64,000 bases of DNA from Weissella coleopterorum (GCF_011304355.1 NZ_CP049888.1:248001-312000); one strand, 5' to 3'. Shown: positions 7,690 through 15,264, numbered from the stretch's first letter. The notes: generated by a model from the letters alone, not told the origin. Made by a program: numbers and translations.

Positions 7690-8718
7690 ATGACTAATAC
7701 GAACTTATCAAATGCCAAAAAAGCTAAAAATGACGAATTTTATACACAATGGGGTGATATTGAAAAAGAGATGAATGTCTACCTTGAATTTAACCCTGAT
7801 GTATTTCGAGATAAGACAATTCTATTGCCTTGTGATGATCCGGAATGGTCTAATTTCACTAAGTATTTTGCGCATAATTTTAATAATTTTGGATTGAAAA
7901 AACTTATTTCAACAAGTTATGCTCATGCAAGTGAGCAAATTGAAACAAAGACCAAAATAAAGGGTAAAGTATTTACGCTTGAGGCTAAAGATATAAACAA
8001 ACGTAGCGAAATAGATATCGATGATTTGGAATTTGAATATTTATCTGATGATGGAGATTTCAGATCGGAGGAAGTAAAAAAATTAAGAGATGAAGCCGAT
8101 ATCATCATTACAAATCCGCCCTTTTCATTATTTCGTGAATTCTTGGCGTGGATTATGGAATCTGATAAAGAATTTTGTATTATTGGGAATATGAATGCTG
8201 TTACGTATAAAGATGTGTTTCCACTTATTGCACGTAATCAAATGTGGTTAGGTGTTACAAGAACTGGGAGCGGTTCAATGTGGTTTCGGGTTGATGGTAA
8301 TTTTCCGGTTAAAACTGGACAAAAGTGGGAAGAAGGAAAGCGATACCAAACTATTGGAAATTCGGCTTGGTTCACTAATATAGACCACGGTAGGCGCCAT
8401 CAGCCATTGAATTTAATGACTAGGAAGGACAATCTAAAATTCAACAATCATAAAGGAAAAGTGACATATCCTGAATATGATAATTATGATGCAATTGAAG
8501 TTCCTTATGTCGATGCAATACCATCGGATTATGATGGTGTAATGGGCGTCCCCATTGGATTTCTAGGTAAATATAATCCAGATCAGTTTGAAATAGTTTC
8601 TTTCCGGAAAGGAAAAGATGGAAAGGATTTAGTATACAGCTTGAGTCGAGTCCAGCCGAGCAGAGTTCAGCCATATCTCCGGATTCTTATCAAGCACAGC
8701 GATACCGGGACTCATTAA
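7690..8718 (+). CDS. EcoRI-type adenine-specific DNA methyltransferase
   Basis: 342 residues. N-terminus KNDEFYTQWGDIEKEM and the catalytic motif ADIIITNPPFSLFREF (NPPF, motif IV) near residues 137-150 identify the EcoRI_methylase group of N6-adenine methyltransferases; LLPCDDPEWSNF is the family's conserved early block. No restriction partner is visible, so it is an orphan phage methylase, probably protecting phage DNA from host restriction. The core domain is intact up to YNPDQFEIV. The 3' end is unusual: the in-frame terminus reads QPYLRILIK, and two more family-like termini follow in the other two frames (see finding). Confidence 0.85.
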   Translation: MTNTNLSNAKKAKNDEFYTQWGDIEKEMNVYLEFNPDVFRDKTILLPCDDPEWSNFTKYFAHNFNNFGLKKLISTSYAHASEQIETKTKIKGKVFTLEAKDINKRSEIDIDDLEFEYLSDDGDFRSEEVKKLRDEADIIITNPPFSLFREFLAWIMESDKEFCIIGNMNAVTYKDVFPLIARNQMWLGVTRTGSGSMWFRVDGNFPVKTGQKWEEGKRYQTIGNSAWFTNIDHGRRHQPLNLMTRKDNLKFNNHKGKVTYPEYDNYDAIEVPYVDAIPSDYDGVMGVPIGFLGKYNPDQFEIVSFRKGKDGKDLVYSLSRVQPSRVQPYLRILIKHSDTGTH

Positions 8719-8858
8719 GAACACCGAAGGACGAATCGGGGACAGAATTACGTACGCTAGAATCATCATTAGGTGGAAATATAATTGAAAGACCTAATGG
8801 CGGTGCTAAAATTCATGGGGTTGAGGTGTACAGGCGTATTTCTATTAGGCGAAAATAG
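8719..8858 (+). pseudogene. Two further methylase-type C-terminal segments, out of frame
   Basis: After the methylase stop, frame 2 reads RIGDRITYARIIIRWK and stops at 8786-8788, and frame 3 reads AKIHGVEVYRRISIRRK and stops at 8856-8858. Both match the YxRIxI(R/K) terminus usual for EcoRI-type methylases. Neither has a start codon or RBS. They look like leftover 3' ends from earlier recombination events. Confidence 0.5.
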
Positions 8859-8860
8859 TA

Positions 8861-8935
8861 ATGAATACTGAATTGAAATTCCTAGACCTATTTAGTAGCA
8901 TCGGCGGATTGATTAAAGGATTGGAGAACGAATGA
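8861..8935 (+). pseudogene. 24-codon relic of a C5-cytosine methyltransferase
   Basis: ATG at 8861 opens MNTELKFLDLFSSIGG LIKGLENE and stops at 8933. The FLDLFxxIGG block is motif I (S-adenosylmethionine binding) of Dcm-type enzymes, at its normal place near the N-terminus. Everything after motif I is missing, and the reading ends inside the start of the next gene. A deletion that fused the start of a dcm gene to the downstream gene's RBS region would explain it. Confidence 0.6.
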
Positions 8936-9384
8936 TGGATTATTTAGCATTTGGAATTTATGTGTTAGCTGCTGTTTTTGCATTTTGGTGTTCATGGGTT
9001 ATGTCAAAAGAAAGACGTAGATATGAAAAATCTACAAAAAAAGTGGAAACAATTGTAAATGAATATCTTGAATATTATAAAGAAGTTTTAGATGGACATG
9101 GATCAGTTGGAGATGCAGCTGCTATGTATAAGGCTCTAAAAATGATCAGTACTCTTGATGGATTCGCAGCGGATGAAGCTAAAGAAGTATTAGAAAGGAT
9201 CAATAAGCCATTCAGTTTTACATCTGTATTAGGTGTGGATTCTGATCCAGAAGGTAAATTCAGCGCCAACCAAGTGTATGACATTTTACATGCAGCTATG
9301 GGGACAATTGAGGAAGAGCATGATAGAAAGCAATTTATTGGATTTTTAAAAGCATTGAAAGCAAAGGAGACTACCAATGACTGA
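8932..9384 (+). CDS. Membrane-anchored phage protein, unknown
   Basis: 150 residues: one N-terminal membrane helix (residues about 4-26), a basic stretch KERRRYEKSTKK, then a cytoplasmic helical and acidic domain. Start ATG at 8932 (a second ATG follows directly) behind TTGGAG. The next gene starts before its stop. No family recognised. Confidence 0.5.
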   Translation: MMDYLAFGIYVLAAVFAFWCSWVMSKERRRYEKSTKKVETIVNEYLEYYKEVLDGHGSVGDAAAMYKALKMISTLDGFAADEAKEVLERINKPFSFTSVLGVDSDPEGKFSANQVYDILHAAMGTIEEEHDRKQFIGFLKALKAKETTND

Positions 9385-9817
9385 TAAAAATAAAGTACCT
9401 ACAGCAGTGATGGTTGGGCTATATGAAGTAGCAAGTAGAGGGTATGAAAATTATCAATGTTTGTTAGATGGCCTCTTTGAGGACGTTGATGCTCTAGGCT
9501 TTTGGGTATATGGTGGCGATCACGATAGTTCTGTTACTAGGATACGTGAACAAGCCGTAATCGATTATGTATTTAATGGTGCTGATAACTTTGAAGTTAA
9601 AACACCAACGTGGGTGATTGTTAGTAAGAACTCTGGCGAGGACGGCGATTGGTATTTCCTTAGAAAAGATACCAATTTTATACCTACATGGTGCCCTGAT
9701 TTTGGTCAAAGTAAAGCTATCGCTCTTGACTTTGCTACACGTATCACAGACCCAAAGTTAAAAGATGCCCTGTTATATGCCAATAAAGATTTTGAAGCAA
9801 TCGAGGTGGAGGAATAG
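9377..9817 (+). CDS. Phage accessory protein, paralogue of the gene at 7103
   Basis: 146 residues, starts inside the end of the previous gene. Shares the EQAVI(D/E)YV..GA(D/N)NF block (residues about 55-72) with the protein at 7103. The two probably arose by duplication or by independent capture of the same cassette. Function unknown. Confidence 0.55.
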   Translation: MTDKNKVPTAVMVGLYEVASRGYENYQCLLDGLFEDVDALGFWVYGGDHDSSVTRIREQAVIDYVFNGADNFEVKTPTWVIVSKNSGEDGDWYFLRKDTNFIPTWCPDFGQSKAIALDFATRITDPKLKDALLYANKDFEAIEVEE

Positions 9818-9818
9818 C

Positions 9819-10070
9819 ATGAAAGTATTTGATTATAAAGAGCAATTTGATGTTGTTAAAGACAGAATAGATAAAATGGCTGAAGAGCAGGGATTTGACC
9901 CTAAGACAGATGAATTTGTATTCGTTCAACCTTATAGTAAAACGCAAGCGATTATCATATCTGCTGTAAAAGATGATGATGGTAAACGACTTATTAAGAT
10001 GCAGGTTCAAGATTTAGTATTCGTGGATGACCCTATTGATGGCGTGTTAGATGTGTTGGGAGATGACTAA
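9819..10070 (+). CDS. Small phage protein, unknown
   Basis: 83 residues from ATG 9819, chosen for GGAGGAA just upstream; the longer frame starts inside the previous gene. Acidic, with a beta-rich middle (FVFVQPYSKTQAIIISAV). No family recognised. Confidence 0.5.
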   Translation: MKVFDYKEQFDVVKDRIDKMAEEQGFDPKTDEFVFVQPYSKTQAIIISAVKDDDGKRLIKMQVQDLVFVDDPIDGVLDVLGDD

Positions 10071-10072
10071 TC

Positions 10073-10342
10073 ATGAAAGCAAAGAAGAAGCCAATTGTTT
10101 TAGATGTATGGCAAATTGATGTAGAAGCTTTGAGAAAATATGAGGCACCCAATTGGGTAATTCATGAGTGGGATAATTCTATGGGCAATATTAAATCCTA
10201 TGATGATGGATTACTTATATTAACTTTAGAAGGTAGCATGACTGCAAAGATAGGCGACTATATCGTCAAAGGAACAAAGGGAGAGATTTGGCCCGTGCGT
10301 AAAGATATTTTTGAAGAGACATACGACATTGTGGAGGAATAG
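10073..10342 (+). CDS. PGDY-type phage protein (KKP...GDYIVKG...Y)
   Basis: 89 residues with the layout of a widespread phage family: N-terminal AKKKPIVLDVWQ, C-terminal IGDYIVKGTKGEIWPVRKDIFEETYDIV. These proteins are found in accessory regions of many Gram-positive phages and have no proven function. Two bases from the previous stop. Confidence 0.7.
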   Translation: MKAKKKPIVLDVWQIDVEALRKYEAPNWVIHEWDNSMGNIKSYDDGLLILTLEGSMTAKIGDYIVKGTKGEIWPVRKDIFEETYDIVEE

Positions 10343-10343
10343 C

Positions 10344-10703
10344 ATGCGTGAAATTAAATTTAGAGCGTGGGATATTAATTCCGGTAAATATGTAGAAGAT
10401 ACGACTAATTATTATTTGCGTTTATCAGATCATAACGTGTTTATTTCGGGTGGGCGCGTATTGTTTAAAAATATAACAAATGACTTAATCCTAGAACAAT
10501 ACACCGGTGTTAAAGATGAAAGTGGTCAAGAAGTCTACGAGGGCGATATTCTAATTGATCCTGACGATAACCGAGTTTATGGTGTTGTAACCTTTGACAA
10601 TGGCGAATTTAGTGCAAATGGAGATCGTTTGTATGACGAAGTAGCCAGCACCTTTGTGGGTGGCAATATCCACGAGAACCCGGAATTATTGGAGGGTGAG
10701 TAA
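10344..10703 (+). CDS. YopX-family phage protein
   Basis: 119 residues from ATG 10344 (GGAGGAA upstream). Begins REIKFRAWD and contains LEQYTGVKDESGQEVYEGDIL, the two hallmark blocks of YopX proteins. Function of the family is not established. Abuts the next gene (stop, then ATG). Confidence 0.9.
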   Translation: MREIKFRAWDINSGKYVEDTTNYYLRLSDHNVFISGGRVLFKNITNDLILEQYTGVKDESGQEVYEGDILIDPDDNRVYGVVTFDNGEFSANGDRLYDEVASTFVGGNIHENPELLEGE

Positions 10704-10982
10704 ATGAGTGATTTGGGCGATTATTGGAGAGAAGCAAAACAAGCCAATAAAACACACAGAGAGCGCCAATCAATTCTGAATGTGGAATGGCTGTTATCTA
10801 CTAATTACGAATGTGAGCTTAAAGCAAATGGTTTAGCGGTAATTACAGTTGGCAATCGTAAACTAGATTTTTGGACCACAACAAATAAATGGTTTGATCG
10901 TAAGTCACATAAATACGGTGAAGGCCGGTGTAAGTTGGTTAAGCATATTGAACGTTTGGAGGGATTGGATGGAACCAAGTGA
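10704..10982 (+). CDS. Phage accessory protein, unknown
   Basis: 92 residues; contains LDFWTTTNKWFDRKSHKYGEGR, a Trp/aromatic-rich stretch seen in other short phage proteins of this region. Overlaps the next gene by 14 bases. Function unknown. Confidence 0.55.
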   Translation: MSDLGDYWREAKQANKTHRERQSILNVEWLLSTNYECELKANGLAVITVGNRKLDFWTTTNKWFDRKSHKYGEGRCKLVKHIERLEGLDGTK

Positions 10983-11151
10983 TAAGGGTAAAAAATTCAA
11001 GACTAAATTTACCGAGGCATTAGTTTCTCGTGGTGCCATCGGGACGTGTGTGGACGAATACGATACTGATTTAGGTTTGAGACTGTTGTTAGTAGATTTT
11101 TTCCATTCTACATTTTGGATATTGAAGCGTGATTTGAATGAGGTTCAGTAA
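10969..11151 (+). CDS. Small phage protein, unknown
   Basis: 60 residues from ATG 10969; GGAGGGATTGG lies just upstream, which decides the start. Basic N-terminus, hydrophobic C-terminal third. No family recognised. Confidence 0.45.
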   Translation: MEPSDKGKKFKTKFTEALVSRGAIGTCVDEYDTDLGLRLLLVDFFHSTFWILKRDLNEVQ

Positions 11152-11406
11152 ATGACTAAATTTATTAAAAAATGGTGGGCTGAAATATTTATGGGAGTTG
11201 GTGCAATATTCTATTTGTTCAATTTGACAGTCAACAGAGATTGGCACAACTTAATAATGGCAGTGATGCTGTATGCGGTTATAGGAGTATTAGATGCTAC
11301 GGTATATATTAAAGATGAAATAAACGATTTTAAGCAGGAAAGAATCAATTTGCTAACTGAGATACTATATAGAACTTTAAAATCGCGGGAGGGTATAGAT
11401 GGCTAA
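11152..11406 (+). CDS. Small phage membrane protein
   Basis: 84 residues, two predicted membrane helices (about 10-30 and 36-54) and a charged cytoplasmic tail. Start directly after the previous stop; eight-base overlap with the next gene. Function unknown. Confidence 0.5.
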   Translation: MTKFIKKWWAEIFMGVGAIFYLFNLTVNRDWHNLIMAVMLYAVIGVLDATVYIKDEINDFKQERINLLTEILYRTLKSREGIDG

Positions 11407-11722
11407 TCAAGTAGTAGCTGTTACCAGTTCCAGATTAAACGATAGGGATACCTCTGAATTGTACGATTATTTGAGCCAAGGATATGAAGTTAGAATGGCC
11501 ATATCAGTTGATGATTATGTCGAGTATATTTTAGACCCGCCAGTCGCAGAAGTAACGGCAAACGTGCGTAAAGAATTTAAAGTTATTGCGCTAGACGATT
11601 TGGAAGATGCACCCCCAATAATGGAAAAGTTATTGAATGTTGGTTGGTCAATGGGATATAGCACTGAGAAGCTATTCTTTTTTGAAAGAGTTGTGCAGGA
11701 CAAGGAGGGGACAGATGGCTGA
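11399..11722 (+). CDS. Phage accessory protein, unknown
   Basis: 107 residues, acidic, mixed alpha/beta, contains LYDYLSQGYEVRMAISVDDYVEYIL. Overlaps by eight bases the start of the RinA-like gene (11715), so it was translationally coupled to it before the IS insertion. No family recognised. Confidence 0.45.
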   Translation: MANQVVAVTSSRLNDRDTSELYDYLSQGYEVRMAISVDDYVEYILDPPVAEVTANVRKEFKVIALDDLEDAPPIMEKLLNVGWSMGYSTEKLFFFERVVQDKEGTDG

Positions 11723-11827
11723 TAATGTGGATAAGTTAATGAAGCTTTATTTTAATAATATATGGCTCCTATGATGGAATTACGGACAAATTGTTCGATA
11801 TAATACATCATAAAGGAGCTTTTTATT

Positions 11828-12079
11828 ATGGTTATCAAATATTCAAATGACTTTAAAGAATCGATCGTAAGCTTGCATAAAGTTGGTCGTTCAGCTAATT
11901 CATTAGCAAAAGAATACAACGTTAGTGTTTCAACGGTTTCTAAATGGGTTAATCAAGCCGATCCTAACAATACGAAAGTATTGTCAGCAAATGAAAGGGC
12001 ATTGATTAAAGAAAATAAACAACTAAAAGAAGAACTTGATATTTTAAAACGAGCAGCGGTGCTTATGGCGAAAAATTGA
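11828..12079 (+). CDS. IS3-family transposase OrfA (copy 1)
   Basis: 83 residues: N-terminal helix-turn-helix (SIVSLHKVGRSANSLAKEYNVSVSTVSKWV) and a leucine-zipper-like tail (ALIKENKQLKEELDILKRAAVLMAKN), the normal OrfA layout that binds the inverted repeats. The stop overlaps orfB by four bases; the shift from orfA to orfB is -1 at GCGAAAAATTGA. Identical in both copies. Confidence 0.95.
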   Translation: MVIKYSNDFKESIVSLHKVGRSANSLAKEYNVSVSTVSKWVNQADPNNTKVLSANERALIKENKQLKEELDILKRAAVLMAKN

Positions 12080-12897
12080 TCATCAAAGGACGTATTCCTA
12101 CCTTAAAAATTATTAATGACAATCTACAGGTTGGGCACCGCATTACTAAAATTTTGAACGTCCTCAGAATTCCACGATCGACTTATTATGGCTATATACA
12201 TTGGAAGCCTGGTAAAACACTTCTTCGTCGCAATTTCATTAAGCAAAAGGTATTAGATGCATGGTTAAAATATCCTATGTATGGATACCCGCGATTAACA
12301 ATTTTATTAAATCGTCAGTTAAAAATTAAAATTAGCCAGCGTATGGTTTATAAACAGATGTACGCTTTAAAAATTAGGTCTAGGATGACTAAACGAATTA
12401 ATAAGCCTAAAACACATACTGAATATGATCAACGACCAAATCTAATTAAAGGATTACCTGATCAATCCAATATTCTTTTAACAGATATTACGTATATTCC
12501 CGTTAAAAATACTTGGGTTTATCTAGCTAGTATGTACAATCCCGTAACCCGGCGGGTTATTTCTTATAAAGTTGGAAGTCATATGACTAAGGAATTAGCA
12601 ACCGACGTCATTAATCAAGTCGCAGTAAAGTCTGTTAAACCAAGCATTATTCATAGCGATATGGGGAGTCAGTATACAAGCGATTTATTTGAAAGTACTT
12701 TAACTCGTTTTGGGATTAAGCATTCTTATTCTCGTAAAGGACAACCTGGTGATAACGCAAGAATTGAGAGCTTTCACTCAATTTTGAAGCGTGAATACAT
12801 TAATTTTCAAGAATTTAAGACAATTCATGAAGCAATAGCTGGCATTGATAGCTATATTCGCTGGTATAACAGTGATCGAATTTCCCTTGTAGCGTAG
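12076..12897 (+). CDS. IS3-family transposase OrfB, DDE integrase (copy 1)
   Basis: 273 residues with an HTH_21-like N-terminus and an rve integrase core. The catalytic triad is visible: D in LLTDITYIPV, D in IIHSDMGSQYTS, E in NARIESFHSILKRE. C-terminus ends YNSDRISLVA, a little shorter than many IS150 relatives. Begins at TTG in the orfA stop, so it is made by coupling or by -1 frameshifting as an OrfAB fusion. Identical to copy 2, which implies recent transposition. Confidence 0.95.
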   Translation: MIIKGRIPTLKIINDNLQVGHRITKILNVLRIPRSTYYGYIHWKPGKTLLRRNFIKQKVLDAWLKYPMYGYPRLTILLNRQLKIKISQRMVYKQMYALKIRSRMTKRINKPKTHTEYDQRPNLIKGLPDQSNILLTDITYIPVKNTWVYLASMYNPVTRRVISYKVGSHMTKELATDVINQVAVKSVKPSIIHSDMGSQYTSDLFESTLTRFGIKHSYSRKGQPGDNARIESFHSILKREYINFQEFKTIHEAIAGIDSYIRWYNSDRISLVA

Positions 12898-13433
12898 CTA
12901 CAAATAAATCATATTAATATCCCGTTTAAAACGATAAGTATAGACGGGTTGTTTAGAATGGCATGGAAACATTAAAGGATGCACTTTTTTAGATAAATCA
13001 CATACTTTACCAGTACGTTAAATAATTAAAACGTTTTTCAAAATTTATTCGTATTTTTATGTCCGAATTATTGACATAGGAGCCTATTTCCAAAATTAAT
13101 TGATTTTAAAAAAGCTGAATTAGCTGTTCATAGTAGTATTGATGAGAATATCGGAGGCGGGAAACTGGAGAACGATTATAAGAATCCAGTAGAAGGGGCT
13201 ATGTCTAAAATTGAGATGAGTGAAGAATTAAATAATCTCATTAGGCAAGAGTACATTATTGGATCATTTTATAAGAGTGCTAGACCTGATATTCAAGAGG
13301 TATTGGTTGATAAATATCGGGATAATAAGAGTTGGGATAAGATTGCAGACGATAGACATATAGATGAAAAGACGGCCAGACGTTGGCGAGATGACTTCAA
13401 AAATGGAGTTTCTGCTTGGATTCCGTAAAAGGG

Positions 13434-13495
13434 TGTCCGTTTTTAGAAGCATAATGCCCGTTTTAGGGTGAAAAAAGGTGTTAAATTAGTATTAT
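13434..13495 (+). promoter_or_regulatory. Candidate late promoter with paired activator boxes
   Basis: TGTCCGTTTTTAG at 13434-13446 and TGCCCGTTTTAG at 13455-13466 are direct repeats 21 bp apart (two helical turns). A TATTAT -10-like hexamer follows at 13490-13495, with no good -35, as expected for an activator-dependent promoter. It starts six bases after the RinA-like stop. Inference: this is where the RinA-like protein would switch on packaging, head, tail and lysis genes. Confidence 0.5.
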
Positions 13496-13564
13496 CGAAT
13501 AATTGAAAAAGTAAGTCTCCTTTAAAAATTAGTTACTTAATTCGCGCATGGGTTATTCGATTAA

Positions 13565-13669
13565 ATAGTAGTAGACGTAGGTCTCGAGCCTCTTAAACCT
13601 CTTTGTTGCTCGGTTAGAAAACTCGTGTAAGCTGCAATGCTTACCTACTATATTCAGAATTTTTATTCT
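13565..13669 (+). other. Structured non-coding segment (cloverleaf-like)
   Basis: ATAGTAG (13565-13571) can pair with CTACTAT (13645-13651); inside lie CGAGC/GCTCG (13585/13608) and GTAAGC-TGCAAT-GCTTAC (13627-13644). A separate hairpin CAGAAT-TTTT-ATTCTG follows at 13654-13669. The outline is tRNA-sized but lacks GTTCGA, a 7-base anticodon loop and CCA. The 13429-13773 gap holds no other gene. It could be a small RNA, a degenerate tRNA or packaging-site DNA. Confidence 0.35.
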
Positions 13670-13700
13670 GGAACCTTTTAAATATTTTTTCACATTGATT

Positions 13701-13746
13701 AGACAAGTTGATTACTTGTCTTTTTTGTTGTTTAATATAGTAGAAT
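13701..13746 (+). terminator. Terminator followed by candidate cassette promoter
   Basis: GACAAGT-TGATT-ACTTGTC (13702-13720) followed by six T residues makes an intrinsic terminator. A TAGAAT -10-like hexamer is at 13741-13746, with TTGTCT overlapping the terminator stem as a poor -35 (19-bp spacer). This places a stop for upstream transcripts and a possible new start 28 bp before the next gene. Confidence 0.6.
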
Positions 13747-13773
13747 GTGAAAAAAATATTTAGGGGTAACAAT

Positions 13774-14679
13774 ATGACTGTTAAAAAAGTTAAATTTTCA
13801 TTCTATAACATTTCTTTGTCTCAAAATGGAGCAAGAACAAAACTAAAGTGGGAAGATTTTTTAGAATATTTCCCAACGGAAAATTCAGATGATACTGGTA
13901 AGAAATTTGGAAATCAAGATGGTAAATATAGAAATTTAGATTTTGGGAATGGCATCATTAGATTAGACCATATGTCTGACAGAGACGGATTTTTATACAT
14001 GAACTTTGTTAAATTATCAGAAAACGGGGCTTCAAAGGCAAAGGCTATTAAAAGCGGTATTAAGGATTTAGATTTAGATGAAGACGAATATGTTGCTTTT
14101 GACGTATCTGCTATCGTTGATAAAGCAAGTGGTATAATGATGCTTCAGAATAACAAATTTGCCATGACTGCAAAACGGTTTGTAGAGTATATTAATTTAT
14201 TTTGGAGTTATAATAAATATAACAAAGGTAGGTCAGCTATTTGTGTCGATGAGATACCTGCTGATGAAGTTAATTTAAAAAAAGGTAAAAATTTTAAAAA
14301 ATTCCATTTTGCTGTAGAAGATTTTAATGATGCAGAATCAAGAAATTTACCTTCCTCTCTGTTAAGTGGATTAAGAACCATTAATAGATACAATGGGTAT
14401 AAAGTGGACATTACCATTTCTAAAGAGCGTAGCGGGAATAAATTTTTATTAGAAGATGCCATTAGAGAAGATATTGAGAATGTTCGGGGATTCAGTAAGG
14501 CCGAGGTAGTATATTTAGATGATTATACTGAAAAAACCGAGACGTTAGATTTATTAGATGAAAATAAAACACTGTTTTTAGAATTCGATATTAGACCAAA
14601 GGAGATGTTGGATCCAGTGGAGATAGAGGGAGCAATGAGAGCTCGTATGGAGATTGAAAAATCACATAAGTTTAAGTAA
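13774..14679 (+). CDS. DUF6731-like protein of phage accessory cassette
   Basis: 301 residues from ATG 13774 (TAGGGG six bases upstream; the earlier GTG at 13747 has no RBS). N-terminus KKVKFSFYNISL, a middle segment EYVAFDVSAIVDKASGIMML followed by a helical block, and a charged C-terminus resemble DUF6731-type proteins of prophages, by memory of the pattern only. The protein is soluble, Lys/Glu rich and has no nuclease or kinase motif I can see. It sits in a position between late activator and small terminase where phages carry cargo, with its own terminator-promoter unit, and is followed by a membrane protein. Inference: possible exclusion or defence function. Confidence 0.5.
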   Translation: MTVKKVKFSFYNISLSQNGARTKLKWEDFLEYFPTENSDDTGKKFGNQDGKYRNLDFGNGIIRLDHMSDRDGFLYMNFVKLSENGASKAKAIKSGIKDLDLDEDEYVAFDVSAIVDKASGIMMLQNNKFAMTAKRFVEYINLFWSYNKYNKGRSAICVDEIPADEVNLKKGKNFKKFHFAVEDFNDAESRNLPSSLLSGLRTINRYNGYKVDITISKERSGNKFLLEDAIREDIENVRGFSKAEVVYLDDYTEKTETLDLLDENKTLFLEFDIRPKEMLDPVEIEGAMRARMEIEKSHKFK

Positions 14680-14714
14680 ATAAGTATAGCTAAGAAGGGA
14701 GTTTTATATCTATT

Positions 14715-15218
14715 ATGAAATTTATTAAAAATTCTTGGATAGAAATTGTCTCTTTTATTGTATTTTTTGTTTTTGCATTATATCTGATGAACAATGATGT
14801 AAATGGATTTGTTAAAAATGTTTTAACGTCATTTGATATGGCTATGACAATAGCATCTATATTCATTGGACTATTTGGTGCGATGTTTGGTTTGATTATG
14901 GCTAAAGATGTCAATGAATTATTTGATAATATGATTAAAAATAGAATTTTTAATTACTATAAATGGAAAGTTTGGGAATCGGTAATAATTTCCTTTATAG
15001 TATTAATTTATTCTTTTTTATTAAAATTTATAAGCTATGCAATAACAGTAGTGATTCTTAAATATTTATATGTATTATGGTTTGGATTAATAGGATATTT
15101 TTTTGTATCCGTGATTATTATGATGTGGTTTTTCATAAAAGCTATTTTAGATACGCAAGAACGTAATGCTAGTTTACGAACTCCTGCTGATAGTTACGAC
15201 AAGATTAATAAAAAGTAA
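14715..15218 (+). CDS. Four-helix membrane protein of phage accessory cassette
   Basis: 167 residues with four predicted membrane helices (about 9-28, 48-75, 92-115, 120-148) and a charged C-terminal tail. RBS AAGAAGGGAG. Lower G+C than the structural genes, like its neighbour. No transporter or holin family recognised. Pairing with the soluble protein before it and the terminator directly after it marks a two-gene unit. Confidence 0.5.
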   Translation: MKFIKNSWIEIVSFIVFFVFALYLMNNDVNGFVKNVLTSFDMAMTIASIFIGLFGAMFGLIMAKDVNELFDNMIKNRIFNYYKWKVWESVIISFIVLIYSFLLKFISYAITVVILKYLYVLWFGLIGYFFVSVIIMMWFFIKAILDTQERNASLRTPADSYDKINKK

Positions 15219-15224
15219 AATTAA

Positions 15225-15252
15225 CGTCTGACAAATGTTAGGCGTTTTTTTG
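15225..15252 (+). terminator. Intrinsic terminator after accessory cassette
   Basis: CGTCTGAC-AAAT-GTTAGGCG stem (two G-T pairs) followed by seven T residues. Directly after the membrane-protein stop. Confidence 0.75.
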
Positions 15253-15264
15253 TAGGAGGAAAAC

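Larger units (their letters stand above)
11761..13087 (+). mobile_element. IS3-family (IS150-like) insertion sequence, copy 1
   Basis: The element spans 11764-13084 (1321 bp) and is flanked by TAT at 11761-11763 and 13085-13087, a 3-bp target duplication. Ends are GGCTCCTATG... and ...CATAGGAGCC, imperfect inverted repeats (ATTACGGACAAA versus AATTCGGACATAAA inside). Two overlapping transposase frames are intact. About 187 bp between orfB and the right end are non-coding. It is in the same direction as the phage genes and splits the RinA-like gene. Confidence 0.95.
11715..13428 (+). pseudogene. rinA: RinA-like late activator, interrupted by IS copy 1
   Basis: Codons at 11715-11763 (MADNVDKLMKLYFNNI) continue in frame at 13088-13428 once the IS (11764-13084) and one copy of the TAT duplication are removed. 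The joined protein is 129 residues with a DENIGGGK block near residue 35 and a C-terminal helix-turn-helix (SWDKIADDRHIDEKTARRWRDDF), as in RinA/ArpU-type late transcription activators. It lies just before the candidate late promoter and the packaging genes. The 3' part keeps an in-frame ATG at 13201 and could make a 75-residue fragment with the HTH but without the N-terminus; a strong RBS is not seen there. Confidence 0.8.

Noticed and set aside
13565..13651. Functional phage tRNA
   Set aside because: Outer stem and size fit, but there is no 7-base anticodon loop, no GTTCRA T-loop and no D-loop GG.
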